64,000 nt of DNA from Halocatena salina (GTDB lineage Archaea > Halobacteriota > Halobacteria > Halobacteriales > Haloarculaceae). Under the pieces are notes generated by a model. That model was given only the letters and a program-made list of their open reading frames with translations, was not told where the DNA came from and searched no databases. This document shows, piece by piece, positions 28,414 to 38,430 of this stretch (its first letter is position 1; each line of letters starts with the position of its first letter). Location of the stretch: the NCBI RefSeq assembly GCF_023115355.1, contig NZ_CP096023.1, forward strand, positions 62,001 through 126,000, read 5' to 3'. The translations under genes were made by a program, and so were the position numbers.

Positions 28414-28962
28414 CTAATTTTTCTCCTCGAATCCACTATTGAGGAGGCCTTCCAGAAATCCTCTCCCTTCGATGACAGCCGTCTCATTCCCAACATCCAT
28501 CGCACAGAGCACATCGTCGATCGCTTGTTCGGCGATCGTGTCGCTCACTAACACAGTGACGTGGCTCGTCTGCTCGGTCGCGTACTGATAGGCTAAGCCT
28601 GTGAGAACGGTGTCTGTTTTCTCGATCTCGTCTTCTGTGACGTCCTCGGCAGAGAGGTTCAGCATTCGCTTTCGCGTTCGATCGATAACCTCCGACACAC
28701 GTGGATTCGAAAAATCGATGGTAGCCCGTTTGAGCCACCCTGCATCCTGTGCAGCACGGAGCCGATCACGCTGATATGTGTATGTCTCCGGACTCTCGCC
28801 GAGCTCTTCAGCCACGTGCGTTGGAATCCGGACGGAAATGTCCCGCTGCGTTACAACCCGCTCGAAGGCCTGGTATTTATCCGTAGACGGACCGCCCATG
28901 GCGATGAGCACACTACTATCGAGGATGACGATACTGTCACTCGGCAGCTCCTGTCCTACCAT
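28414..28962 (-). CDS. PIN-domain protein, probable toxin of an HTH/PIN pair
   Basis: A 182-residue PIN-like nuclease. The first acidic motif is in SIVILDSSVLIAMGGPSTDK, a central Glu in VAEELGESPE, and the later motif in EIEKTDTVLTGLAYQYATEQ followed by VTVLVSDTIAEQAIDDVL. The ATG at 28962 overlaps the TAA stop of the upstream HTH gene (TAATG), so the two are coupled. HTH/PIN pairs of this kind are common in haloarchaea and are thought to be toxin-antitoxin or stress modules; the PIN protein would cleave RNA and the HTH partner would repress the operon. Confidence 0.75.
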   Translation of the reverse strand: MVGQELPSDSIVILDSSVLIAMGGPSTDKYQAFERVVTQRDISVRIPTHVAEELGESPETYTYQRDRLRAAQDAGWLKRATIDFSNPRVSEVIDRTRKRMLNLSAEDVTEDEIEKTDTVLTGLAYQYATEQTSHVTVLVSDTIAEQAIDDVLCAMDVGNETAVIEGRGFLEGLLNSGFEEKN

Positions 28963-29528
28963 TACTCGTCAAGCTCCAAAATGGGATCGTCTGCCGTGGC
29001 TGCCTCAACCACGTCCTGGAGGGCCGTGATCACGGTGATGCCCTCGATCGCGTGGACCCCGAGCTTGTTCGCGGCCGTCCGCTGGGTAAGGTCACCGTCT
29101 TTCACCCGACGGGTGTAGTGCAGAGCCGCAGCGAGTTTGGCGATTCCCTGGCGCTCGACGAACACACGGATATCCTCCGTCTCGAGTTGGCGGGCGACGG
29201 CGTCGACGAGCGCGGGCGTTACGAGTACCTCACCCTGAGGGGTGTCAAGCGTGAGGTGAATCGAATCAACACCCACTGTTGTGGGTGTTTCCTCCTCGTG
29301 ACGGGTCAAGATATCCATCTCCTCGAGTTTGCCGACGTATTTGTACGTGGTCGAGTGGGGGAGATCAAGATCCGCTTTGATCGTCTCAATGCCAACCGGT
29401 CCGTTTCGGAGAGTGTAGATGTACAGCTGTGCCAGCTTGGGCGTGTTCAGCAGCTCGGCGTAGGTAAGGAGGTCTGCGATTGGTCCTTCGGGATTGGTAG
29501 TATTTGGCCGTCGATCGTCAACTGACAT
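28962..29528 (-). CDS. HTH regulator, probable antitoxin partner of PIN protein
   Basis: A 188-residue protein with a winged helix in residues ~25-75 (LAQLYIYTLRNGPVGIETIK, then LDLPHSTTYKYVGKLEEMDI). A C-terminal helical domain (VFVERQGIAKLAAALHYTRR) ends with a region presumably binding the PIN partner. It resembles the haloarchaeal DUF7437-type regulators that precede PIN genes. The start is MSVDDRRPNT at 29528; the preceding Met is possible. A direct repeat TATGTTCTATGT just upstream (29536-29547) could be an operator. A broken paralogue lies at 29816-30390 in the opposite direction. Confidence 0.7.
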   Translation of the reverse strand: MSVDDRRPNTTNPEGPIADLLTYAELLNTPKLAQLYIYTLRNGPVGIETIKADLDLPHSTTYKYVGKLEEMDILTRHEEETPTTVGVDSIHLTLDTPQGEVLVTPALVDAVARQLETEDIRVFVERQGIAKLAAALHYTRRVKDGDLTQRTAANKLGVHAIEGITVITALQDVVEAATADDPILELDE

Positions 29529-29792
29529 CACAATCTATGTTCTATGTATAGCATACTAACTCTTTCGCCAGAAGAAAGATGATTATTTTGTTTAATATAT
29601 AAATAAACTAATACTAGATAATTGGATTATTTTATACTACGTGCCGGGCATGGATCGCATCAACCATCCCACAGACAGCACACCGCCTTCTATGTCCAGA
29701 TCCGGCATATTCCACGCTTATATCCAGCATTGGACTTAGTCACCAATAGTAGTTGATCGACCAATCCATCATAACTGCCGAAATGTTTTGGA

Positions 29793-29812
29793 CCATAGTT
29801 CGCGTACTATGG
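29793..29812. promoter_or_regulatory. Palindromic operator candidate
   Basis: A 7-bp inverted repeat, CCATAGT at 29793-29799 and ACTATGG at 29806-29812, lies immediately before the ATG of the broken HTH paralogue at 29816. Its position suits autoregulation by an HTH antitoxin. Whether it still works is unclear because the gene is broken. Confidence 0.4.
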
Positions 29813-29815
29813 ACT

Positions 29816-30390
29816 ATGTCTGATGCTCAGACTCCTACCGACCCACCGGATGCAGACACCGCAGCCCCCGGTTCTTTGTCGTCCAGGAATTGCTAGACAC
29901 GCCAGCGCTGGCACGGATTTATACGGATGTATTAGTCAACTCTCCGACGACGATCACTGCTGTCCGTGACCGCCAAGATATCTCTAAGAGTACCGCCTAC
30001 AAGTACGCTAACACGCTGGCTGAGCTCGGTGTCACGGAAGAACTCGATGGGCACAAAGACAGGTCATCCCTCTGGCGTGCTGAACCTGTCAGTGGTATCT
30101 GGACCGATGAAACCTCCATCAAACTTGGGCCTGTTATCGTCGCTGTCTTTGGTGCGACCAGCGTCGATGATGATCTTGCACTCTTCATGGAGCGCCACGG
30201 GAAGGCGGCGCTCGCACCCGCAATCACAGCAATGATCGACTATCTCAACGGGGAGACCACGCGGCGCGGCGTCGCTGCTGCTCTCGGGGTACCTGCCGTG
30301 AAGGTATCGCCGTCTCGCAGGTAATCGAGCGGATCATCGGCCTGATCCGAACGCTCAGTGTAGTACTGACCTCGTTGCTCACGATCGTGT
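29816..30390 (+). pseudogene. Broken paralogue of the HTH/PIN-pair regulator
   Basis: The ATG at 29816 starts MSDAQTPTDPPDADTAAPGS but meets a stop after 26 codons. The homologous protein continues in another frame as LLDTPALARIYTDVLVNSPT, with HTH KSTAYKYANTLAELGVTEEL and FMERHGKAALAPAITAMIDY. A second shift after GVPAV is needed to reach GIAVSQVIERIIGLIRTL, which aligns with EGITVITALQDVVEAA of the intact copy at 28962-29528. No PIN gene follows, so the paralogous module has lost its nuclease. Confidence 0.7.
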
Positions 30391-31174
30391 CCTCCCGTTC
30401 TCTCCCAAAAGAAGCTGCCGTGCTGCGGTTGGGGGTGAATCTGAGTCGGTCATGTTCGCTTGGTAGCGGGATACAGACAGCTTACGTATAGTTATTGTGT
30501 GTATACAGACCGTCACAGTCTGTATATCCAACGGTTGATACCAAAAGAATATGCACCCAATGAATAAATTGTATGCCACTATAGCAAATTCCATTCCCGG
30601 CCACCCCTACTTCGGAGGATGGATTTCTGTAAATGGATCTCTCACTAGAACTAGCCTGGAATTTGTAGTGTGGTGCCAATAGAGGGTCGCATTCGGCATG
30701 CTACTCGATTTTCCACACTCGGTTCACTCCAGAGTACTCGCATAGGCATTGGTACTCCTGCCACGAGGTCAATATCCCGCTTTCGCCCAGGTCGCAGTAC
30801 CACTCGATCTCGGTGTCCTGTTCGGAGCCTGCGTACGTCTCACGGATCGCACGCATCTATCGGTTTGTGTTTTGGTTACCAGTGTTCCCGAAGCGCCGCA
30901 TTCGGGGAGGGTGGAGCACTGCTTCGGGTCCGATCTACTAAGAGGATCCAGAGACGATCGTATAGCCGCCCGGTAGACGGCCAGAGGCGTATCGCTCGAG
31001 AGCAACGTGAACGATGATCCTGCTAATGAAAGACGATGTTCGGACTGCTCACGAAGCCTCGACACCGACATTGTGCTCGACGAGCACATGATGTGTGGTA
31101 GTCACTGTCGATGGCGCTTCACGGGCGTCGTAGAATCGGCAACGAAGTGATACAGCCACCGCCGAAGACCGGTT
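30391..31174. other. Intergenic region, nothing recognised
   Basis: About 780 bases in which I find no convincing gene, repeat or RNA. Open frames on plus (30670-31017) are rich in Arg and Ser and look like out-of-frame readings. The last 100 bases precede the glpA relic and may include its old promoter. Confidence 0.3.
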
Positions 31175-32464
31175 ATGGGACTGGAGACCGACGTACTGGT
31201 CATCGGCGGTGGAGCAACCGGGACCGGCGTCGCCCGCGATCTCGCAATGCGCGGACTCGATACGACTCTCGTCGAAGAGGGGGCGCTTTCGAGCGGCCCG
31301 TGGTGCCGCTCGCACTGTCTGCTTCACAGCGGGGCGCGCTACGTGCCCGACGATCCCGCTGGTGCCGAGGCGTGTGTCCGGGAGAACCGAATCCTAAAGG
31401 AGATAGCCGGAGATTGCGTTGCCGACACCGGTGGATTGTTCGTCCAGCTCGCAGCCGACAGCGGAGCGTACTTCGAGGAGAAAGTCGAAGCGTGCCGCGA
31501 ACACGGCATCGAGACCGAGGTGCTCTCGAGCGAGACAGTCCGGGAAACGGTCCCGGTACTCGCTCCGGATGCAGAGCGCGCTGTCCGGGTTCCCGACGGT
31601 GTGATCTATCCCTCGCGGCTCACGGCGGCTACCGCTGCGAGCGCCCGTGAACACGGTGCGGAAATCGTTACTCGAGCACCCATCACCGATCTCCGCACCA
31701 CGGATGGCCGAGTCACGGGAGGAATCATCAGCCCCGAAGACGGCAGTACGGAGACGATCGACGCTGCTCACGTCGTCAATGCGACCGGCGCGTGGGCCGG
31801 GAAAGTCGCCGGGTTGGCTGGCGTTGACATCGATATGCGCCCAAGCCGGGGTGTGATGGTTGTGGTAGAGTACGATGGACTCGATACGGTGTTGAACCGC
31901 TGTCGGCCCCCGGCGGACGGTGACATCATCGTTCCACACGACGAGCGGGTGATCCTCGGCACAACCAGCGAGGGGGTCACCGACCCGGACGACTACCCGA
32001 AGGCGGACTGGGAGGTCGATCTCGTGTTCGAAGAGTGCGCAACCATGCTTCCGGATATCGACTCGGTCCAGATACTGCGAACCTACTGGGGTGTCAGACC
32101 GCTCTACGGCCCATCGGCAGAAACGGACGACGAGCGCGCCATCTCACGGGGGCTCACGCTGCTCGATCACGCAGAACGAGACGATACTGCCGGGTTCACC
32201 AGCATCGTCGGCGGGAAGCTCACGACTCACCGACGGATGGCTGAGATCGTTGCCGATCACGTCTGTGATCGACTCGGCGTCACCACCGATTGTCGCACGG
32301 CCACGGAACCCTTGCCCGGGAGCGACGATCCGTCCGTGCTCGACGGGTTCGTCCGGGAGTTTGGGGCCACAGCCCGTCCGATGCGGACGTTATCGACACC
32401 TGAACGAACCACACTCACGACGGGGAACCGTGATTCAGGAAGCACTGCACTAGGTCGCTGCTGA
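31175..32464 (+). pseudogene. glpA: Truncated glycerol-3-phosphate dehydrogenase subunit A
   Basis: An FAD-dependent glycerol-3-phosphate dehydrogenase. The N-terminus MGLETDVLVIGGGATGTGVA is the dinucleotide-binding GxGxxG fold; HCLLHSGARYV, RTYWGVRPLYG and SIVGGKLTTHRRMAE are conserved in GlpA. The normal protein is about 570 residues with a C-terminal iron-sulphur or Fer2-BFD-type region. Here homology stops near 32390 (REFGATARP) and the frame runs into unrelated sequence, because a minus-strand SDR relic begins at that junction. No glpB or glpC follows. The protein could fold in part but is unlikely to join an anaerobic GlpABC complex, so I call it a pseudogene. Confidence 0.75.
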
Positions 32465-32870
32465 TGATCCGGACGCCGGCGCGGGACGCTCGGTCTCGCA
32501 CTCGACCCCGCACCACGCTTGAGACGGCGGTACTGAGCGTGGCGAGGGGACCGACCCGGTAGGCCGGATTCGGACGGTCGGCCGTCGCTGCCCACAGGAT
32601 CACGTCGGTTACCCGATCCGGGCTATCGATCCCCGGCCTCCCTTCTCGATCGTGTCGACGGTGCCCAGCGCGCGATAGAGATCAGCGTCTGCCCCCATGT
32701 GGTCGATGGCGTCGATCCGAAAGCACGCGGTCGTAGAAGTCGGTAGCGACGACGCCGGGCTCGATCACCACCGTGTCGACCCCGAACTGCGAGACCTCCT
32801 GGCGGAGCGCGTCGGTCGCCAGTGCAGGGCGGAGGTACCGCTCGTCCAGCTGGCGATGGACCCGCCGAAC
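32415..32870 (-). pseudogene. Short-chain dehydrogenase relic, C-terminal part
   Basis: Read on minus in shifting frames, segments fit an SDR enzyme end: ALRQEVSQFGVDTVVIEPGV and VATDFYDRVL, the region after the catalytic Tyr-Lys, then VILWAATADRPNPAYRVGPL and ATLSTAVSSVVRGRVRD to a stop at 32415. At least two frameshifts separate these pieces, and neither the TGxxxGIG nucleotide-binding motif nor YxxxK is visible. Its tail abuts the truncated glpA, marking a recombination junction. Confidence 0.6.
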
Positions 32871-33357
32871 CGGGAGTCGAAGGCCCAGAGGAGAGGCTGG
32901 TGCTCCTCGTAGATGAGTTTCGGCCCCGACGCCTCGCTCTTGTCAGGAACGACCGACAACACGGCGAGCGCTGCCTCGCGGGCATCCCGGTCGGACGCTG
33001 AGGGGACGCTATTACAACCGGCAACGACCGATCAAGCGCTCGACGAACGAACTCCTGCGGAGGTCGTATGGACAGTGCCTCGTCACGCATGTCATATTAT
33101 TTTGATATTAGACATAACATTCGGAGGTCACCGACTACGCCGCATCGCTACCCAACGTTACGTAAACGTTCGGGAGTGGAGTTGCACCGTCATGCGGTTG
33201 CGTAATCCCATGTTGGTATCCGCTCCGGCCTACTCGCTCCCGCCGGTCGCTCCGTGCGGCCGGGGGCTCCACCTTGAATCATGCTGGGACCTTCAACACG
33301 GGTATTCATCGTTCGCCGACAACGTTGCATATGTCCAGACTGGCGGCCAAACTATGG

Positions 33358-34361
33358 CCCAGCATGCCGGCAGAAACGACCGCTCACGTGATCGAAGAGT
33401 ACGGCGATCCGGACGTTTTCACACGAACGACTGTCGAAATACCCGCTCTTGAAGCGAACGAGATCCGTATTAACGTTACTGCCTCCAGTGTAAATCCCGT
33501 CGACTACAAGATCCGTCAGGGACGCCTATCCGGCTTTACCCCCGACTTTCCTGCGATCCTTCACTGTGACGTCTCGGGTGTCGTCGACGCCGTCGGGGAG
33601 AACGTAGACCAGTTCGATGTAGGCAACGAGGTATATGGGATGCCCGGCGGAGCGGGCCACCAAGGCGCGCTCGCGGACTCCGTGGTCGGCCATGCCGGCA
33701 CGTTCGCTCATGCCCCGAGTCACTTCCGCTCGAACACGCCGCCGCGCTGCCGGTCGTTGCACTCACAGCATGGGAGATGCTTGCCGACAAGACAACGGTC
33801 AACATCGGCGACGGGGTGCTTGTCTACGGAGCGAGCGGTGGCGTGGGCCATATCGGGGTGCAACTTGCGGACTGATTCGGCGCGGACGTGACTGCAACAG
33901 CCTCTTCGGAGGAAAAGAGAGAGCTCGCTGCGAGCCTCGGGGCCGACGCCATCGTCGACTACACTACAACGGACGTGGAGACATACGTCGACGAACACGC
34001 CAGCGGCGACGGATTCGATGTCGTGTTCGATCCCATCGGCGACGATCACCTTGAAACGGCCTTCGATGCGGTCCGCTCGTACGGTACTGTGGTGACCACT
34101 GAGTCAAGCTCGACGCAGGATCTCTCCCCCATGCACGCCAACTCGCTTTCACTTGGGGTCGTGCTCGTCATTCTTCCCGTGCTCCTCGGCGAGCGGCAAG
34201 AACGTATCGGCGCGGAACTCGCGGATATCGCTGCACTCGTCGATGATGGAGTCGTCGAACCGCACATCGATGAACGTTTCAGCTTTGAGGAGGTTGCCGA
34301 CGCACATCGTCTAGCAGAAGACGGGGACTTCCGTGGGAAACTCCTTCTCATAAATGATTGA
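33358..34361 (+). pseudogene. NADP-dependent quinone reductase (MDR family), broken
   Basis: The protein starts near MPAETTAHVIEEYGDPDVFT and follows the medium-chain quinone reductase pattern: ASSVNPVDYKIRQGR, HCDVSGVVDAVGENV, then the NADPH-binding VLVYGASGGVGHIGVQLAD and GADAIVDYTTTDVETYVD. A one-base loss near 33717 shifts the frame after GTFAHAP, and TGA at 33872-33874 interrupts LAD-FGADVTATAS. The rest is intact to KLLLIND at 34361. Two lesions in an otherwise well-conserved gene indicate recent inactivation. Confidence 0.8.
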
Positions 34362-34624
34362 TGGTTAATTGCTCTTTCGAGTCCGCGCTGTGGATGGGGC
34401 AGGCTGTCATAGCATCAGTACCGATCCTTGATATATTAAGAATCCCACCTAGTGGCTCCAGACACGTTCTATCCTATTGGGAGCACGACCGTTGCTGTTT
34501 TTGAGTCGCTGGGTCGGAAAACGATCTAGGCCTGTATCAGTGGCCATACGAGTAGTGACGGACAGTACAGAACTCGTTAGAAGGACTTACTGTTCAGTTT
34601 CAAGCCCGCCGGACCCGCTATCGA

Positions 34625-35592
<968 letters not shown>

Positions 35593-35810
35593 TCAAGGTG
35601 GCAAGATTAAAACATATCGGTCGTGATGTTGTGACTCTGGTTACGATGGGTGCCGCGAACTCGTCCTGCTGTGTACCGTTCACACCATCAAGCAGGCTTT
35701 GATACCGAAATCCGCTTCCCGATGTCGATTCATCGTAACTGGCTGAGTGAAGACGGTATGAACACCTCACCCAAGTCGGAGCCACTGGGCCGATTCACTC
35801 TCCTATCTGT

Positions 35811-36445
35811 TTATGCAGCCGAGTCCTTCATAAACTCCCTGATAATCCGGCCTTCGGCGCGGTGAAGAATCCCGCTCGCAGCAGATTTGTTGACGTCGAA
35901 CGCTCCTGCAAACTCGGTGAGCGTACAACCGCGGGACTGTCGTAGTAGCCGCGCTCGATTGCTTCGGTGACGAACTGCCGTTGGCGCTCCGTGAGCAGTT
36001 CCACCGGATCGGGAGATTGCGTCAGCGACAGGATTTCACACGGAATGTCGGCTGTCGCTAGCTGTCGGTGAACTGTGACAAGCGCTCGTGTGAGGCCGTC
36101 AGTTCGGTGTGGAGCCCCCGTCCCGCATGAGCGCGGGAAATCGCGGAAAGTTTCCCGACGCCCGAAGCGCGTCGTACGACTCCGGTTTCGGGATTATGTA
36201 CTGAATCAACACAGTCTCCTCATCAGTATGTACGGCCTCGGACGAGCGCACCTCCGGAGCGTCGTCGAAGTGACGGACGATGATGGCTGTGTCCGGCGTC
36301 TCGATATCTGCGGTCCCGAGCAAACCATCGCCGGTGAGACGACTCGCCAGCAGATGAACTCTGTCGACAGATCGGCCAGCCAATCGTCGCTGGCCGCAGC
36401 GTCGAACTTCAGTTGTACGCGAGGTATCTCACGCCATCGTCTCGA
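35811..36445 (-). pseudogene. Bat-type HTH regulator, broken
   Basis: Fragments on minus assemble into a bacterio-opsin-activator-like regulator: REIPRVQLKFDAAASDDWLA, then ADIETPDTAIIVRHFDDAPE and QYIIPKPESYDALRASGNFP, later LTERQRQFVTEAIERGYYDS, and finally CTLTEFAGAFDVNKSAASGI plus RAEGRIIREFMKDSAA to a TAA at 35811. At least three frame changes are needed. The HTH_10 signature is clear. A MITE-like element starts just upstream at 36449. Confidence 0.65.
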
Positions 36446-36448
36446 TAG

Positions 36449-36556
36449 CTGAAACTAGGTAGGTCAATTCGTCATGTGCGGTCCCCTGTGAAATTTGAGT
36501 TGTGGATATATATTCAGCATATGATATGCATGAGAAAACCAGCTGCCTGACTTCAG
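36449..36556. mobile_element. 108-bp MITE-like element, copy B
   Basis: Left end CTGAAACTAGGTAGGTCAAT and right end, read inwards, CTGAAGTCAGGCAGCTGGTT are imperfect inverted repeats related to those of copies A and C. The interior is AT-rich (GGATATATATTCAGC). It lies four bases upstream of the broken Bat-type gene. Confidence 0.6.
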
Positions 36557-36664
36557 GTTCTTGCGTCCAAACAAGGCCCACTAGGTCTCACGATGATAGA
36601 CTGCTGCCCAGAGTGAGATTACGTCACGTCCCTTCTATCATCGGCTATCATGTGCGTTTCTGCC

Positions 36665-37244
36665 ATGGCGAGAATATTGTCGGGTTTCGACAGCCGATCA
36701 GGATCTTTCTCGTCAGCGTCAACTCACTAGCGAATACGCCACCGATCGCCTCGGAGTGGAGCCAGCCGAGATCGAGGACGGGGAGATCTCACAGGTGATC
36801 GCGTCAGAGGTGTCTCGGATCTCTCGGTCGGTGCGGGATTTCTCTGCGACCGTTGAGCGCATCGTCGACGAGCACAGCGTTGGGCTGCACATCCTCGACA
36901 TGGGAATTGCACTTGATCCCAATGACTCCGAGCCATACACACGCGCGTTCTTGACGGTTGCAGCGACGTTTACCGAACTGGAAGCGGAGATCAAACGGGA
37001 GAACGTACGTGAAGGGATCGCTGCGGCGCAGGAGCAGGGACAATGGCACGGACGGCCTCCGTTTGGGTTCGATGTTGGATCCGAAGGGTATCTCACACCG
37101 AACGACGACTACGAGAAGGCTGTTGTCGTGCTCGATGAACTCGATAAAGGCGCGAACAAGCGCGAATTAGCGCGCTCACTCGGTATTTCGCGCTCGACGG
37201 TGCGGACGATCGCGGAGAACCGCGAGCGATACACAGCCCAGTGA
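36665..37244 (+). pseudogene. Serine recombinase (resolvase family), broken
   Basis: The N-terminal catalytic section is recognisable as CRVSTADQDLSRQRQLTSEY after a frameshift behind MARI. The catalytic-helix region SEVSRISRSVRDF, the long E helix TRAFLTVAATFTELEAEIKR and ENVREGIAAAQEQGQWHGRP follow, then the C-terminal HTH ANKRELARSLGISRSTVRTI. About 20-25 residues between EPAEI and EISQVIASEV, expected to hold the DKxSGxxxxRxG section, are deleted. The enzyme would have cut and joined DNA for a plasmid or provirus; it is now inactive. Confidence 0.7.
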
Positions 37245-37251
37245 AGTACCT

Positions 37252-37564
37252 CGGGGACAAGCCCCAAGGCACCCTCCTTGGTTATCTGCGGATGATACAC
37301 ACAGACGATTCCAACCGAACTGTCCGAACGTGTGGTCCCAGCGGTGTGGATTCCGTACTGATCGGTCCCCCAGACACCGTCGCCGCCCTGTCGCTCCAGT
37401 TCGGAGTTGAGCGCATCGAGGAGGTATACCTCTTCAGGGGAGAGAATCGGATCGTTGCCTTCGAACAGTTCAGCGTACGCCTCTATCCGGGCACTTTTCG
37501 TCCATTGGTCCAACTGGGAGCGTGCCCGGACGACGAGCTGTCGTTCGTCTGGGAATCCGGCCAT
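37252..37564 (-). pseudogene. Truncated haloarchaeal hypothetical protein
   Basis: The first ~100 residues have good protein character: MAGFPDERQLVVRARSQLDQ, GNDPILSPEEVYLLDALNSE and GDGVWGTDQYGIHTAGTTRS. They resemble a conserved haloarchaeal protein of unknown function. After about HPQITKEGALG the frame runs antisense into the recombinase gene and loses character until a stop at 37109. The gene is therefore cut where the recombinase element begins. Confidence 0.55.
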
Positions 37565-37745
37565 GCATCAAAGAGGACGGCTGGGTCAATCAATGAACGT
37601 CCGACGCCTACGGGGGTGGGCATGATGGCGGTGGTCCTGAAATGAGTGAGAAAACGTCCGTTCGTATTCGTTATTGTCGATGTCCGTACTGGGGGGTCCG
37701 GCAGCATGGACTCTTTCCCAAGAACGTGGTCGTCGACGAATCTTC

Positions 37746-37892
37746 TTAGTCGTCGTGCGGAACGCTACTATTTACCAACCGGCCCCCACATTGGGGACAG
37801 CTGATCGTGTCCTCGGAGTCTTCGATACCGTTCCCACAGTCACGACACACGTATAGCGTTGGCTCGGAAACGGATTTGCTATTGACTGGCAT
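37746..37892 (-). CDS. Small rubrerythrin-like zinc-ribbon protein
   Basis: A 48-residue protein starting MPVNSKSVSEPTLYVCRDCG. Two CxxC knuckles (CRDCG and CPQCGG) bind one zinc, as in the DUF7129-type small proteins of haloarchaea. The longer open frame (to 37979) adds 29 residues of poor composition. Such microproteins are thought to bind nucleic acid or partner proteins. It is a single gene on minus. Confidence 0.65.
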   Translation of the reverse strand: MPVNSKSVSEPTLYVCRDCGNGIEDSEDTISCPQCGGRLVNSSVPHDD

Positions 37893-38124
37893 GGAATACC
37901 TAGATAGCCCGAGTGGTGATAATACCTGTGACTCGGTTACTCTGTCCCCATGCTGGCGAAAACATACTGTGATATCCAAATGGTCTGGTGTTTAGGAACC
38001 AATTCGACGGAACGCACAGTACTCAGCTCCGAACGAGTTCGTCCGTCCCTCATCCGTTTGACATTGTAGGGGTATCGCGATCCTCGGAAGGGCATTCTGT
38101 GACTGGGGACTACGTATGTTTGTA

Positions 38125-38319
38125 ATGGCAAAGGATACGGTTGATTTCTTCAAGCACTCTGCCGGCTACGGTTTCATTTCCACCGAGGATGCGGACGCCG
38201 AGGTGTTCTTCCACATGGAAGACGTTGGCGGCGCTGACCTCGAAGAGGAACCGGATATCGAGTTCGACATCGAACAAGCCCCGAAGGGCCCGCGCGCAAT
38301 GAACGTCGTCCACGTCTAA
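38125..38319 (+). CDS. Cold shock domain protein
   Basis: A 64-residue single cold shock domain (OB fold) from MAKDTVDFFKHSAGYGFIST; the ATG three codons upstream is less likely. RNP1 appears as GYGFIST and RNP2 as VFFHMEDV. It binds single-stranded RNA or DNA as an RNA chaperone. A close paralogue, with nearly identical RNP motifs, is encoded on minus at 42036-42230. Gene is monocistronic. Confidence 0.9.
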   Translation: MAKDTVDFFKHSAGYGFISTEDADAEVFFHMEDVGGADLEEEPDIEFDIEQAPKGPRAMNVVHV

Positions 38320-38430
38320 GACACCGACTGTCACCGCGCGGTGACGACCGGTTCAACCCAGTTTTTCGCGGAGCTTTTTCCTGAGCGGTAACAACGTCTC
38401 GAAGACAATCTCGTGGCGGGTGGGCTCGAA

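Noticed and set aside
30670-31017. 115-aa plus ORF upstream of glpA
   Set aside because: Arg/Ser-rich, no motif, and overlapped by equally poor frames on both strands.
32623-33090. 155-aa minus ORF rich in Arg, Ser and Pro
   Set aside because: Composition is that of an out-of-frame reading in GC-rich DNA; SDR-like residues appear in the neighbouring frames instead.
37109-37252. C-terminal half of the minus ORF ending at 37109
   Set aside because: It is antisense to the well-supported HTH region of the serine recombinase, so the gene is treated as truncated.
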